A DNA stretch of 64,000 nucleotides from Xiphophorus maculatus (lineage: Eukaryota; Chordata; Actinopteri; Cyprinodontiformes; Poeciliidae). Both the position numbers and the translations under genes were made by a program. The stretch spans positions 27,120,288 through 27,184,287 of the forward strand of contig NC_036450.1 of the NCBI RefSeq assembly GCF_002775205.1, given 5' to 3'. Below the pieces are notes generated by a model, which saw nothing but the letters and a program-made list of their open reading frames with translations, was not told where the DNA came from and did no database searches. Positions 49,101-59,139 of the stretch are shown here, one piece after another (within the stretch, counting starts at the first letter, position 1; each line of letters opens with the position of its first letter).

Positions 49101-52100
49101 AAAAAGCAGTCTCCATCAGTGGGAGAATCTGTTCAGCGTAGATTGAGCTGTTCATCCTCTGCACACTAGGTGAGTCATTCTGCTGTCAACAAACCCGGCT
49201 TCATCCTTACAACGCCATTCCAAAGTTTAAACTCAAACTTCTATTCAGAAGTAACAATGAGATCAGTGTAGTCCAATGCCCTCCTCAGTCGCCGGATCTC
49301 AGCCCAAATGAATATTTCAGACACCTGCCTGAATCTAGACCAGAACCAACGATGCCAGAACCTGAGCAAATGACTGTTCAGCCCAGTGTACATGTAAGCA
49401 AGTTGGACCCAATAACATGTCTAGTGAGTGAATATAAGCTGTTCTCTGATGTTTTCCAATCTGGTAATGTTTGATTTGGATATTTTTTTATTAAACTGTT
49501 TTGTTTACAATATTATGAAACTTTACCTTACAAATGATCTGCACTTCTTCACCATAGTCACCCCCAGACAACTGCCACAAATCTGGTTTACTTCTAGGTC
49601 CTGAATCAGAGGTAGAAAACACAGGAAGCATCACACCATGACTCATGTCTTCAGCTGCACAGTGAATGAAGACATGTGCAGGTTTATAGCATCATTAAGA
49701 GATGGACCATCTGGGCTTTTTGAGCCCATGATAATTGATCATTGACATGGAAAGAAAAACAATTTACTATGTGTATACACATATACACACATGCATACAC
49801 ATAGGGCTGTTGAACGATTAAAATTTTTAATCTGATTAATCGGCGTTGCTCTGAATTAATCACGATTAATTAACTGAGTTAATAAATGAGTTCTAAATGT
49901 TTAATGCTGTCAATTAATAAAAATAGGGTGTAGCAGGCAGAACTGTTGCTTCAGTTGTAAAAAGCTACATGTAAAATAATGCTTTGCTACATTTTTTTTT
50001 TGTCAATAACAGTAAAATAATTTCAGGGTTTCTTCTGTGCTCCTGTGGTGGAGGAGAGGTGAACAGAAGAGGAGAGAGAGTGGAACTGTTTCCGGAAATA
50101 CTTTTGTAAAAAATGGAAGCCCCATAGAAAAGAAAATGGAAGACAAAAAAGTGGAAGAAATTGGCAGAAACAGTGAATGAAATTATGTTCAAACCGCAGC
50201 GCAGGTGATGTCCAAAAAGTACAGAAGCCTGTTCACACACTGATGGCGGTAAGCTACTAAATAGTGGCCAGAGCTGCCCTGAGGCACACTGAGCCACGAG
50301 CCCTTTGACCACCAGTAGCAGGCGAGCTGGGTGAACACAACATCAGAGGCGAATGGAGCAGGGACTGAGCCAGCAACCTGCCCATTATGGGACGAACTCC
50401 TACAACCGTCGCAACCAACGTTCCATCTGTGCCAAGTCAGGCACAGACTGGATTCTGCTTAATGTTCTGGGCACACATATAACTCCATATCTGTGTCAAC
50501 AGTCAAAGTATGAAACAATAACACTTACGATCCTCTGGTGTTGTCTTAGTTTCATTGGCACTCCAGTTGCTCCAGCGACCCGAGTTCCCGTCTCGATTTC
50601 TGCAGCGCATCTGAATGACATAAGCGCTGTATGGCTGAAGATTCTGTAGTCTGAAGGAAGTTATGACCTTGTCGGTGTCTCCAAGAGGTATCTGTAAAAC
50701 CAAAGCCCCAGTGTCAATTTAGACAAACTCAATATCAATAATAAACCAAGAACCAGATAAACCAAGAATTGATTTATCTGAGTGGGTTTTTATTCAAAAT
50801 ATATTCTTTAAGAATCAGCGAGCCAGAGAGTGAACAGCTGCCATTTGGTCCGACATGCATCAGTTGGGATTAAACAGAACTGTCTCAAAGGCAGGAGAAC
50901 TTCTGCTGTCCCCCAGGTGATCAAAATATTCAGCATTTCAACCAGAATGGGCTCAGAAACATTTTTGATAAATAAAGTGCTTAGATCACATACACTTACA
51001 TAGCTCCAGGCATGGGATCCACTTTGGCAGTATCGGATTTGATAAGTAAGTTTTATTCGTACATCATCAATAGGATGCTGCCATTTGATTAAAAGGGAGT
51101 TAGGGAAAGGCTCCTCTGGAATCGCAGTCACTTTGGATGGAGGATGTGTTTTCACTGGAACACAGAAACACAAGAGTCCATCTCAGAATACAACAAAAAT
51201 AAAAACCTTCAAAAATGAAGATGGTCAAACATTTACTTACCAAACTCATTGGCGTCCTGTTTCAGATGTTCAGACTCCACTGTTCCCAGTAAATTATGAG
51301 CCACCACCCAAACCTCCAGTTGCATGTAATGGGGAAAGAGTCCCAGATCCACGAAGGTTGTGTTGAGGATTGTTGTGCTGCTTCTGTATGTGCCTGAACT
51401 GGATACATTTTTTAGAAAGCATGTTTAGAAAACTTAGAATATGAAATAAGTTGTACTGCAGAACATGTTCAGTTCCTGACCTCTCTCACTCTCACTTACT
51501 CGCAATTCTTCCCAAAAGCATGAAATATGAAATCATGATGAAATACTGGGATCAAAATGTCCAAAAGCAACTTCCACCCCACAATCTAGGAATACCAGAG
51601 CAATGACTTCACTGCCTGATGGAGCATGGTGGGGTATATTGGAGTATGATGGAGCATGGTGGGGTATGTTGGAGTATGATGGAGCATGGTGGGGCATGGT
51701 GGGGTATGTTGGAGTATGATGGAGCATGGTGGGGTATGTTGGAGTATGATGGAGCATGGTGGGGTATGTTGGAGTATGATGGAGCATGGTGGGGCATGGT
51801 GGAATATGGGGGAGTATGATGGAGCATGGTGGAGCATGATGGGGTATGATGGGATATGATGGCGCATGTTGTGGTATGATGGAGCATGGTGCATGGTCAG
51901 GTTTGGTGGCTGTTGTGAAGTAGTTATGTTATGAACACTGATGCTGGCATTAAGTTGCCTTGATCTGTTTCTTCTATCTGTCCCTATCAAATACAGTAAA
52001 GTAAAAATAAAACATGCAGAACATATTCAGATCATCATTAGATCATCTGCATACAGATAAAAAAAAAAACATTCAAAACCTTTTTATTCTCCAAAACAAT

Positions 52101-55100
52101 CATGCTACCAGATGTAATGAATAATGCTGGCATGCAGCATCAATGCAAGACTCACTCATGTTGCACCATCACTGTGTAGTTTGTTTTGGCATCTTCAGTC
52201 TGACCACCAACCACGTCCCACTTGCAGTTTAAAGTGTTGGAGACCATTTTCCCAGCCTGCTCTGCCACACAGGACAGGTTCTCCACTCTCCGAGGTGGAT
52301 CTGGTGTTGGGCCAAGAAGAGAGACCTCAGATTAGGAACCAACTACAGTTCACCTTGTTTATAGTCAGAAAAACAGAACTACAAATTAGGACTGCACAGT
52401 ACTAGAAAAGGAGGTTATATGTGAGAATATTTGGAAATGTGATAATCACATGATCAAGCAAAGACCTTTGTAGGGCTGGGGCTAAAAGTTAAAAATGGTC
52501 ACATACAAAAAGGTCTTAAAACACCACAACAACAATGTAAAAACAGATATTAGTCAAGAATCTGCAGAGTAAATGTAGTGTATGTTTCCATGATGGGTTC
52601 AATGTTGTTGTTGTAAGGGCTGCTGGTGCTCATAGTGCTGGAGAGCTGAATTAATCTGAGACTGTGGTTGTTAAAAAGACCGTAGGAGAGATGGACGCTA
52701 ATTATGAACTCATCAATGCGACAAACGCATCTATAGTTGCGTTCATCTGCCATGGTTGTATTGCACAACAGCTGCTGCTGGTGTTCTGACTAAAACAGGA
52801 AATTAGAGAACATCACCCAGTTCTAAGTCCTTCCACTGAGAGAAGGACTCAGTGGAAGTCTTAATTTAAAATACTATTAGTATTTTAAAGTTTATAAATC
52901 ACTGAATGGTTTGGCACCACAATTTATTAAAATGTCCTATAGGCAACAAACAACCTGCTTTACCTTGGTGTGTTCTCAGTCATGATGCAAAAATATTAAT
53001 AACATTTCACAGGCAGTCTGTCCTGTTAATGTAGGAAAACTGGGTACAGTTTTTTGTTTGGAAAAATCTTTTTTAATAAAGAACCAACTTCATATCAGTT
53101 CCTTATTGGCTTCATCAACATGTTAATCCTGCATAAAACAAATGTCACTAATATACTACAGCCACAGAGACTGTGACCATTATACAATTAAATTGGTAGC
53201 TATCATTATTGCAATCCATAGGTTTTTTGACATGCATATTGCTTACAGTCATATTGTGATAATAAATGTGCACCACTATACTGTCAACCATTAGCTGCCC
53301 CACAACTACACACACATCAACTGCACCAAATTTGGTAATCAAATTTTCTTTGATAAAAGAAACTTGACCCCTTTCCATGTAGGATTAAAAACATGGGACA
53401 CGTTTCATATTGAGCAGAGCAAACTTACAGGCTTTCTTCAGGTAGATCCCATGAATAAATTTGCTTTTATTCAGAGAAACATAGGGGGAGTTTTTCTTGC
53501 AGATACAGAAAAGCCACTCAGATTCTTCACCGCTGATGAGGATGGTCACAGCTAGTGCTGATTCATTGATCTTGATGTAGTTTTTTTCAGGTACAACGGA
53601 TGATTCTGATAGATTCCAGTAGAGATTGTCGGCAGTGGCTTCAACCGTGTTGACGATCACGCATGTAGCCGTGAAGTTAGTCCCGATCTCCACCACTGGA
53701 AGATCAGGAGCAGTCACCAGGTGGGTGCTAAATTCTGCAGAAGGAAAAAACAACATTGAAATCATGGTCAATACGTGAAGGCCTCTGAGGTCATTTCTGA
53801 ACTGTAAGATTATTAATTCCACAGTGCAATATGTTTTCAGAACAAATACAACAAAAGGTTTCTCGAAATGACTTTTGAAAACCTAAAAAGCATGACTACA
53901 GCAGTCTGTTGGAAAGAACTGCCAGACACATGGCTAAAGGCTGATGTTAGTTCAAAAGAAATATGTCAAACTTTTACTTCTGCTCAGATAATAAAAAAAC
54001 CCAAATATTGATTTCTCACAAAATATTACTATGACATCATAGCAAGGAAACAAAAGTTTTAATACTGAATATGGCCATGTCTATGTACAGCACAGTCTTT
54101 TGGCATAAATTATTGCATCAATGCAGTGCAGCATGGATGCAATAAGAGGCCAGGTTGTTTTTAATAATAGTCTAATTTTCTTAGAAACTTTTTAACTTTA
54201 TAAATGTTCTTATATTTTGGTCTTCATAAATTGAAAGCCATATTTAGCAAACTCAATTTCTGATGATATACTAAATTACTGGGTTGCATCTGAAGGGAGG
54301 CCAGCACAAGATTCTGATATAGTAATCTTCAAACCCAATGCCAAGGTTTTACAGTATTCACAACAAAATAATCCACTTGTTTTCATCTAAAAATAAAACT
54401 ATAACAATTTATTGAGCATTTCAGATACAATAATGTCATTGATAAGGTGTTTTCTTTTTTGATTATCATAAAACATCATACACAATCATAAAACATATAC
54501 CTGCTAAATTTAGCAGTATATCTAGAATAAATCAGCTTAATGTGCACAACATGATTGTTTTTATGTTCTGTTTTAAAAAAAATAAATCAGTAGAACGAGC
54601 TGATAATAGCTGGATATTTAGCTGGGCTCCAAGCTCTGGCTGCCAGCCTGCACTCCGCTCCTTTGCCACTTTATATGTCACCTGCATTTTGTAAAAAAGG
54701 TTATATGAATGACAACTTTTGGCGGTTTATTAATAATTTATTTGCAACCAAATGGAATCAGACAAATCTGTCTTTGCTGTATGAGAATAAAAAGTGCAGT
54801 AGGCTCCCTTCAGCCAGCTGCCCCTCAGTGCACAGCTACAGATAGGGGAAGAGGCCTGCTGCACGACTCTACGCTGACCACAGTGAGGAAAAACTGCAGT
54901 CATTCTTTCATAATATACTCGGGCATCTCATAAAACACACTGTAGTTCCAGTGAACTTTATAGTTGGGATTGTAGAGCTTTTGAGACAGTAACTGTTAAA
55001 TCTTGGGATACAGTACCTCGATAGTGGTAACTACCCATTTGCATTTTCATTTCAGCTAAAAGTAAAAACTATTAATATGATTACATTTATATGGACAAGA

Positions 55101-57758
55101 CAGGACAAAAACAATCCCTTTCCAAGATAACTGTGTGTGTATTGAAGCTGCAAATACATCAACTAGCATTTGTCATCTTGATATCAACATCACTGCAGTT
55201 ATTTGCACTAATAGAATCATAATCGATACTGTTATTGCAATGTTCAGCAATAGTGCTGCAAATACATGATTTCCTCATGTCATACAATCCTAATATTTAC
55301 AACATGTCACTTCAGAAAAATGCTGAAGTGATATTTCTTTTAGACGCATCCCACATAATTTGTAAACCCACTTCTGCTATTCAACTCAACTTAAACTGAG
55401 TCTAAAATTAGAAGAAGAAACAGAAAATTGAGTCAGTTTAAAACAGGCAAAGCTGTGATCATGTATGTAGATATGTATGGATGCATGTAGTGTAAACTTA
55501 AAAGTGTGAATCAAACATAAACCTGGGGAATATTATCCCATAAGTTTTGGCCCATGGGGCCTCTCATAAACGTCTAACACAAACAGTAATCACAGCACTC
55601 TCACTTCAGAGAATCAGAGTGAGTTCAGACCAAAAAGCAGAAAAGACTCTCTGGGAACAGCTGCTCATTAAAACCTCTGCTTATTGGGAGTTACTGTAGG
55701 TAGCTACACAATACAGCTTCTGACAAATGTTTGTGGTCTTACAAATAGTGGTCAGAGTGTGGTGTTCCCTGAGACTCAAAGGTAAGATAAAGAAAAAACT
55801 GCCTGACTTTCAAGCAAGCAATGTAGTCATGACCACCAGAAAACTCTTTATGACTGCAACTGGAAGAGCTAACAGCATCAGCCATTTTTAAACTTATCCA
55901 AAAGAACTATGTATAGTGACTGTGAGCTGACACGTTATTTTCCTATCATTATATTTGTGGAGTCAGGTATGTGCTAGGAGTGGAAAGGTCTTGAGCACCA
56001 GCCCTTTTCGTCCTTGATGCCCCAAGTGCCATTTGTTGAGGACTTTTTTACTTTTATTTTCTTATGTGTGTCTGGAGACCTACCTGTGTCCTGTCAACAA
56101 TAATATTTAAGTAACAATAACAATTAAGCTTAACAAATGGATCTGGTTGCCCTCAATCAAACAATGACTATGAATTGATTCTCATCCTTGATGAACTTCT
56201 GCCTCCATGTCCTCTGCTGCCAGAACACCGGACTGGAACTGGGCCGTCCAACTATCAAATTACAGACAAAATGCTAGTCCAGTATTGAAGTTAAGAAAAA
56301 ACATTTTATTTACTTTAGTTATTGTCCTTGTAGTAGCGAACTCCTCCCCAAACACAGAAATGGTTCGGCCACAGAGAAAACTTTGAGTCTGAGTTGATCA
56401 GCCTGCCCCCGGTTCACTCCTCCTTCAGCTAACGTTACTACCAGACAAGTCATTGCTGGAGGAGAGCAACTGTGAATAGAAGTTACTGCAGAACCTTAAC
56501 TGCTAAAGAAAGGTTTGGTCCACAGCATTTGGAGCTTATAAATTGTTCCATAATCAGTAGAAAATACTGTACCAACAATTTAGACCACTACATAAAAGCC
56601 AGACTTGTGACAATTTAATAAATCAAGGTGTCCCAAAATTGATATCTATACATGTGAAACTTCAATAAAAGTTTTGATTCCTTTGTTAAACAAATTAAAC
56701 TATATTTTCCCTGATAAATAAACATAGGAATATTTATAATTTGTAATTAAACTTAAGTTATTTGATATGTTATTAATATTTTTGCATCATGACTGAGAAC
56801 AATCCAAGGAAAGGCAGGTTATTTGTTGCCTATAGGACATTTTAATAAATTGTGGTGCCCTTCAGTAATTTCTAAGCTAACAGTATTTTAAAGTCTATTC
56901 TCTCAGTAGAAGGACTTAAAACAGGGTGATGTTCTCCAACTTCCTGGTTTCAGTCAGAACACCAGCAGCAGTGTTCTGGATCAGGTGAAGCTGACCCGTG
57001 AGGGTTGCAATAATCAATGAAACTAAAGATAAACGCATGGATGAGTTTCTCTAGATCTAGTTAAGAAGGTCAAGATCACATGAATATAATTTCTCTCACA
57101 ACTTTACAGATTTAAATCTCTCAGAGGTGCTGATAACTAACTATGTGTAGTTATGAAAGGTAATAACTACACATAGAAAAACTGTGTCGTTATGTCATGG
57201 AGGTTAACCGGTCAGATATTATTAGGGGTTTATTTAGGAAGACAGTAGCAAATCAGAATAGATCCTATCATAATATACTTCATAATTAGCGTCCATCTCT
57301 CCTACGGTCTTTTTAACAACCACATTCTCAGATTAATTCAGCTCTCCAGCACTATGAGCAGCAGCAGCCCTTTAGTTACATTGAACCCATCAGGGAAACA
57401 TACACTACATTTACTTTGCATTGTTCCAACATGATAACAATCATCAAGTGATTTGATTCCATATTAGATTCTTGACTAATATCTATTCTTATGTTGTTGT
57501 GGTGGTGTTTTGAGATCTTTTTGTATGTGACCATTTTTAACTTGGAGGCCAGGCCCCTACAAATATCTGCACGGCTCTGTTGTAGAGTGAAACGCTGTGC
57601 CGTTCCAGCTCTGCGTCCTCTTCCTGGAAGATAATATTCCTAGGAAACAGGGGGGCTGGCAGCCGAGGTGAACTGGAGAAACGAAACTGACCGTGACCAT
57701 GAAGCACTGAGGTGACGAAAGCCAGTCCAAACAACTGGAGCACCATCGAAGACATCAT
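42494..57758 (-). CDS. il6st: Interleukin-6 signal transducer / gp130 (complete, 15 coding exons)
   Basis: gp130 is the shared signalling receptor for IL-6 family cytokines and activates JAK/STAT3 at the plasma membrane. Coding exons in transcript order: 57692-57758, 53429-53734, 52156-52300, 51241-51398, 51000-51154, 50529-50691, 49527-49600, 48827-49067, 47440-47610, 46093-46194, 44542-44685, 44316-44459, 43657-43753, 43307-43388, 42494-43102. They total 2658 nt (885 residues plus stop; human 918) with every phase consistent. Domains: signal peptide (1-22), Ig-like D1 (23-124), cytokine-binding D2-D3 with WSNWS at 317-321, three FNIII domains (about 332-623), a membrane segment (about 629-652), box 1 (WPQIPNPG), the HSSGIGGSSCMSS block, a di-leucine motif in SRSESTQPLLDSEE, SHP2/SOCS3-type Tyr764 (YSSV) and STAT3-type YxxQ at 773, 875 and 882. 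Confidence 0.97.
43307..43388 (-). CDS. il6st: il6st coding exon 14 (box 1)
   Basis: Residues 656-683, LKENFWPQIPNPGESTIGNW. The WPxxPxP core is the JAK-binding box 1. Donor AAG|GTAAAC, acceptor CCTTTCAG. Confidence 0.95.
43657..43753 (-). CDS. il6st: il6st coding exon 13 (transmembrane)
   Basis: Residues 624-655: APGTIEG, a hydrophobic run IVVGVSLGFLFFVLMALLLC and the basic stop-transfer FLKKDV. Donor GT|GTAGGT. Confidence 0.95.
44316..44459 (-). CDS. il6st: il6st coding exon 12 (D6, second half)
   Basis: Residues 576-623, end of the membrane-proximal FNIII domain: TSYTLTGLLGNTKYEVWISA. Donor G|GTGAGT, acceptor CTGTTCAG. Confidence 0.94.
44542..44685 (-). CDS. il6st: il6st coding exon 11 (D6, first half)
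   Basis: Residues 528-575: APEQGPTINKSY, ARLVWDEIPLDKRRGFITNY. The block matches gp130 GPTV..VLEW..LP...NGFI.NY. Donor A|GTACGT. Confidence 0.95.
44980..45119 (+). mobile_element. Degenerate transposon-like fragment interrupted by the MITE
   Basis: It contains GGGAGCAGCATCATACTGTGG then GGATGTTTCTG, a phrase typical of fish Tc1/mariner-related repeats. It is broken on its right side by the hAT-like MITE at 45120. Low-confidence family call. Confidence 0.35.
45120..45483 (+). mobile_element. 364-bp hAT-like MITE with 8-bp target duplication
   Basis: Starts TAGGGCTGCACCGA and ends with the imperfect reverse complement TGGGTGCACCTGTA. The flanks are gtccgggt (45112-45119) and gtctgggt (45484-45491), a 7/8 match of the length expected for hAT insertion. 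It has no coding capacity. It sits in the il6st intron between exons 10 and 11; a related copy is at 24474. Confidence 0.8.
46093..46194 (-). CDS. il6st: il6st coding exon 10 (D5, second half)
   Basis: Residues 494-527: SLEKFVRYNVSVYVIQSGR ending HREAYLEQG, matching the human YLKQ boundary. Donor GAG|GTAAGA. Confidence 0.93.
47440..47610 (-). CDS. il6st: il6st coding exon 9 (D5, first half)
   Basis: Residues 437-493: RPTVEELKVW, MFVEWKRPNNTGVTEYVVEW, KTDWQRENKT. The donor is weak (AAAG|GTTATA) but the frame into exon 10 is correct. Confidence 0.94.
48428..48463. repeat. Perfect 16-bp inverted repeat with 4-nt loop
   Basis: The arms are ctttttaacaagcatg (48428-48443) and its exact complement (48448-48463) around TTAG. 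It sits in the il6st intron between exons 8 and 9. Confidence 0.9.
48827..49067 (-). CDS. il6st: il6st coding exon 8 (D4)
   Basis: Residues 357-436: DPKHANGRITSFGLIPY, VTLLKKISLADKQLVKVCV, sequons in NQNSS and ANNSK. First of the three membrane-proximal FNIII domains. Donor G|GTATGA, acceptor GACTTTCAG. Confidence 0.93.
49245..49335 (+). mobile_element. DDE transposase-like fragment
   Basis: A plus-strand frame reads PPQSPDLSPNEYFRHL, like the SPDLNPIE motif around the last acidic residue of Tc1/mariner transposases. Nothing else of the element is clear. Confidence 0.4.
49527..49600 (-). CDS. il6st: il6st coding exon 7
   Basis: Residues 332-356: RPRSKPDLWQLSGG then EEVQIICK. This starts D4 just after the D3 WSXWS exon. 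Donor AAG|GTAAAG. Confidence 0.9.
49802..49885 (+). mobile_element. hAT-like terminal fragment
   Basis: TAGGGCTGTTGAACGATTAA followed by the ATTAATCG/CGATTAAT words of a very common fish repeat. Only the left end is visible. Confidence 0.5.
50170..50425 (-). repeat. tRNA-derived fish SINE copy
   Basis: On the minus strand: a decayed B box (GCTGGCTCAGTCCC), TGTTGTGTTCACCCAGCTCG, CTACTGGTGGTCAAAGGGC and GCCATCAGTGTGTGAA, in the same order as in the family seen at 35392. It lies in the il6st intron between exons 6 and 7. Confidence 0.65.
50529..50691 (-). CDS. il6st: il6st coding exon 6 (D3 with WSXWS)
   Basis: Residues 278-331: ITSFRLQNLQPYSAYVIQMR, GRWSNWSANE. WSNWS at 317-321 is the class I cytokine-receptor signature. 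Donor C|GTAAGT, acceptor GTTTTACAG. Confidence 0.97.
51000..51154 (-). CDS. il6st: il6st coding exon 5 (D3, first half)
   Basis: Residues 226-277: KTHPPSKVTAIPEEPFPNSL, LIKWQHPIDD, LTYQIRYCQSGSHAWSY. It matches the gp130 P.PP.NL...W..P....Y.I.Y pattern. Donor TAT|GTAAGT. Confidence 0.95.
51241..51398 (-). CDS. il6st: il6st coding exon 4 (D2, second half)
   Basis: Residues 173-225: SGTYRSSTTILNTTF, HYMQLEVWVVAHNLLGTVES. It aligns with gp130 VNIEVWVEAENALGKV. Acceptor TGTATCCAG is modest; frame fits. Confidence 0.92.
51619..51899. repeat. Minisatellite, 10-bp unit in a 30-bp higher-order repeat
   Basis: Units such as ggagcatggt, ggggtatgtt and ggagtatgat are arranged as a 30-bp trimer repeated several times and decaying toward the right. 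It lies in the il6st intron between exons 3 and 4. The array has long open frames on both strands because the period is a multiple of three; these are not genes. Confidence 0.95.
52156..52300 (-). CDS. il6st: il6st coding exon 3 (D2, first half)
   Basis: Residues 125-172: PPRRVENLSCVAEQAGKMV, LNCKWDVV. The paired cysteines and NLSC motif match gp130 PPEKPKNLSC. Donor GA|GTGAGT. Confidence 0.95.
52463..53006. repeat. Left arm of a long intronic inverted repeat
   Basis: This segment reappears in reverse complement at 56768-57563. Shared blocks, outermost first, are tttgtagggc, cacatacaaaaaggtctt, gttcaatgttg, ctgaattaatctgagactgt, gtaggagagatggacgct, gcaccacaatttattaaaat and cagtcatgatgcaaaaatat. 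The content looks like a dispersed LINE-type repeat (for example a TGGTTTGGCACCACAATTTA phrase). Confidence 0.85.
53429..53734 (-). CDS. il6st: il6st coding exon 2 (Ig-like D1)
   Basis: Residues 23-124: FSTHLVTAPDLPVVEIGTNF, TATCVIV, NLYWNLSESSVVPEKNYIKI, LFCICKKN, GIYLKKA. It aligns with the gp130 Ig-like domain (P.SPVVQLHSNFTAVCV). Donor T|GTAAGT, acceptor TTCTGCAG. It is flanked by the two arms of the inverted repeat. Confidence 0.94.
53735..56767 (-). other. il6st: il6st intron between signal-peptide and D1 exons (repeat-free part)
   Basis: About 3 kb of AT-rich intron with no recognisable exon or clear element. A further 0.9 kb up to 57691 is mostly the right inverted-repeat arm. Confidence 0.6.
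56768..57563. repeat. Right arm of the long intronic inverted repeat
   Basis: Reverse complement of the 52463-53006 segment. It carries roughly 300 bp of extra sequence at about 56980-57280, where the left arm has only a short stretch. This extra part includes a 14-bp perfect hairpin (57141-57154 / 57163-57176). The arm ends about 130 bp from the signal-peptide exon. Confidence 0.85.
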
Positions 57759-57766
57759 GACGACAG
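57692..57766 (-). CDS. il6st: il6st coding exon 1 (signal peptide)
   Basis: The coding part is 57692-57758, residues 1-22: MMSSMVLQLFGLAFVTSVLH then GH. This is a hydrophobic secretion signal. The first of two adjacent ATGs is taken as the start; initiating at the second changes one residue. The acceptor TTTCTTGCAG at 57767 leaves 8 bp of 5' UTR. Donor G|GTCAGT. Confidence 0.88.
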
Positions 57767-58052
57767 CTGCAAGAAAATGACGATCAGGAAAAGACAAAAA
57801 AAAATCTCAAATTTTAGTTCACACAGTAGAATAGAGGATCATAGTTTAGGAGCTGACGCCTGACTTGCTGTGTGAAATACCGAGTCTAAAGCATTTTACT
57901 CTATATGAATACAGATATCACGATCATGGTAGTTTTTATAGCATCGTATGAGATCGCGAGAGCTTCTCAGCACATGTTTAGCATATCGAGCTAACGCTGT
58001 CCCTTCGGTTAACTCGACGGTTATGTTTAGGCAGAAAGAAAATCCAACTTAC

Positions 58053-58260
58053 CCCCGCTGCTAAACAGGAGCTTCAGAAATTGACCAGTTAAGAAAAAAC
58101 ATGCCCTACTTGTAGCCACCCTGTTTGTCACGTCCCTTCCAGTTCTTCTAGTTGAGATCCGCCCACTTCCCGTAAGGAACAGACTGTGTCGTAATAACGC
58201 CGTTAGGCTGCAGGTTCTATCCCGTCCTAACGCCGTAACGACATCAGAGCCGGGGGGCGC
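58053..58260 (-). promoter_or_regulatory. il6st: il6st probable first exon and CpG-rich promoter
   Basis: A strong donor (GCGGGG|GTAAGTTGG) would end a non-coding exon 1 at 58053, with CpG-rich sequence immediately upstream to about 58260. Start site and factor sites cannot be fixed from sequence alone. Confidence 0.5.
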
Positions 58261-59139
58261 TAGACTTCTGGTAGAACTGCGAAATAGACCTGCTGGAAAA
58301 TGCTGCCACATTATTGGCCAAAATAACTGTCTGTCAAACATGCTCAACAAATGAAAGCCCAGTACTTTCTCTGCGCCGTTTGTGTTTCGGGGCTCTGCAC
58401 CATTTACACGCTGGCATAGCTGCTGCGCGCATGTTGCAGCTCCTACGTTGGATAATTTCAATGGTTCCGTGGTTAAAATAAACATATAAAATATTTTTAT
58501 GCTTATATCGATCTATAGATACTATCGATCATAAATAATTTGACTCTTTATATTATTCAGCACCCTACCTCCGCCAGTTTGTTTTTTGATATAATAATAT
58601 TGTCAAAAGGTGACGGCGTGATGAAATTATGGATCTGACAGATTGCCACTCATGTAAGATGCTGAAAGCCCCACCATTTAGGGGAGATGTTGTCCTTTAC
58701 TGGCGACGACTTCTAGCTTGGTGTCACACCGGCTGACTGTTATGGAAGAAACCCACTGCGACTTTCCGGTATGTCCCCGCCTCTCATTTACAGGAACTTT
58801 ATGCAAATATTAGTCGCTGATTTAACATTCTGTGCGAGACAACTTAAATGAGATGTTCCAAAAGAAAACAAGAAGGGCTAAAATAAAACACAAGATGAAA
58901 AAAATTACATGAATCAGTGAAATCTTATGTTATTGTGGTCAGTGCGGCGCTCTGGGCAAAAACCTCATACCTGTTAAGTTTCCTTTTGTGGCAAAAACAT
59001 TTTTCTTAATGGTGTAAATCTTTGTATGTGCTTCACTACTTTGAAGCTATTCATCTTACTGCTTATTTACTTATTACTTTAGTTTTGGTTTACATCTTCA
59101 TGGCATGAGTTTTAAGGTATTGTACCTTCTTACAGTTGA

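Noticed and set aside
51619-51899. CRISPR-like regular repeat array
   Set aside because: The units are contiguous with no unique spacers, and the genome is a vertebrate.
51533-51990. Several overlapping open frames (HHTPTYPTM-type repeats) on both strands
   Set aside because: They come from the 30-bp minisatellite, which has no stops by period. The array lies within an il6st intron.
42494-57758. IL31RA, LIFR or OSMR instead of gp130
   Set aside because: The tail block HSSGIGGSSCMSS, the SRSESTQPLLDSEE motif and a single WSXWS followed by three FNIII domains are gp130-specific.
58027-58485. 152-codon minus-strand frame upstream of il6st
   Set aside because: It spans the il6st promoter and inferred first exon, with a low-complexity composition and no domain; probably non-coding.
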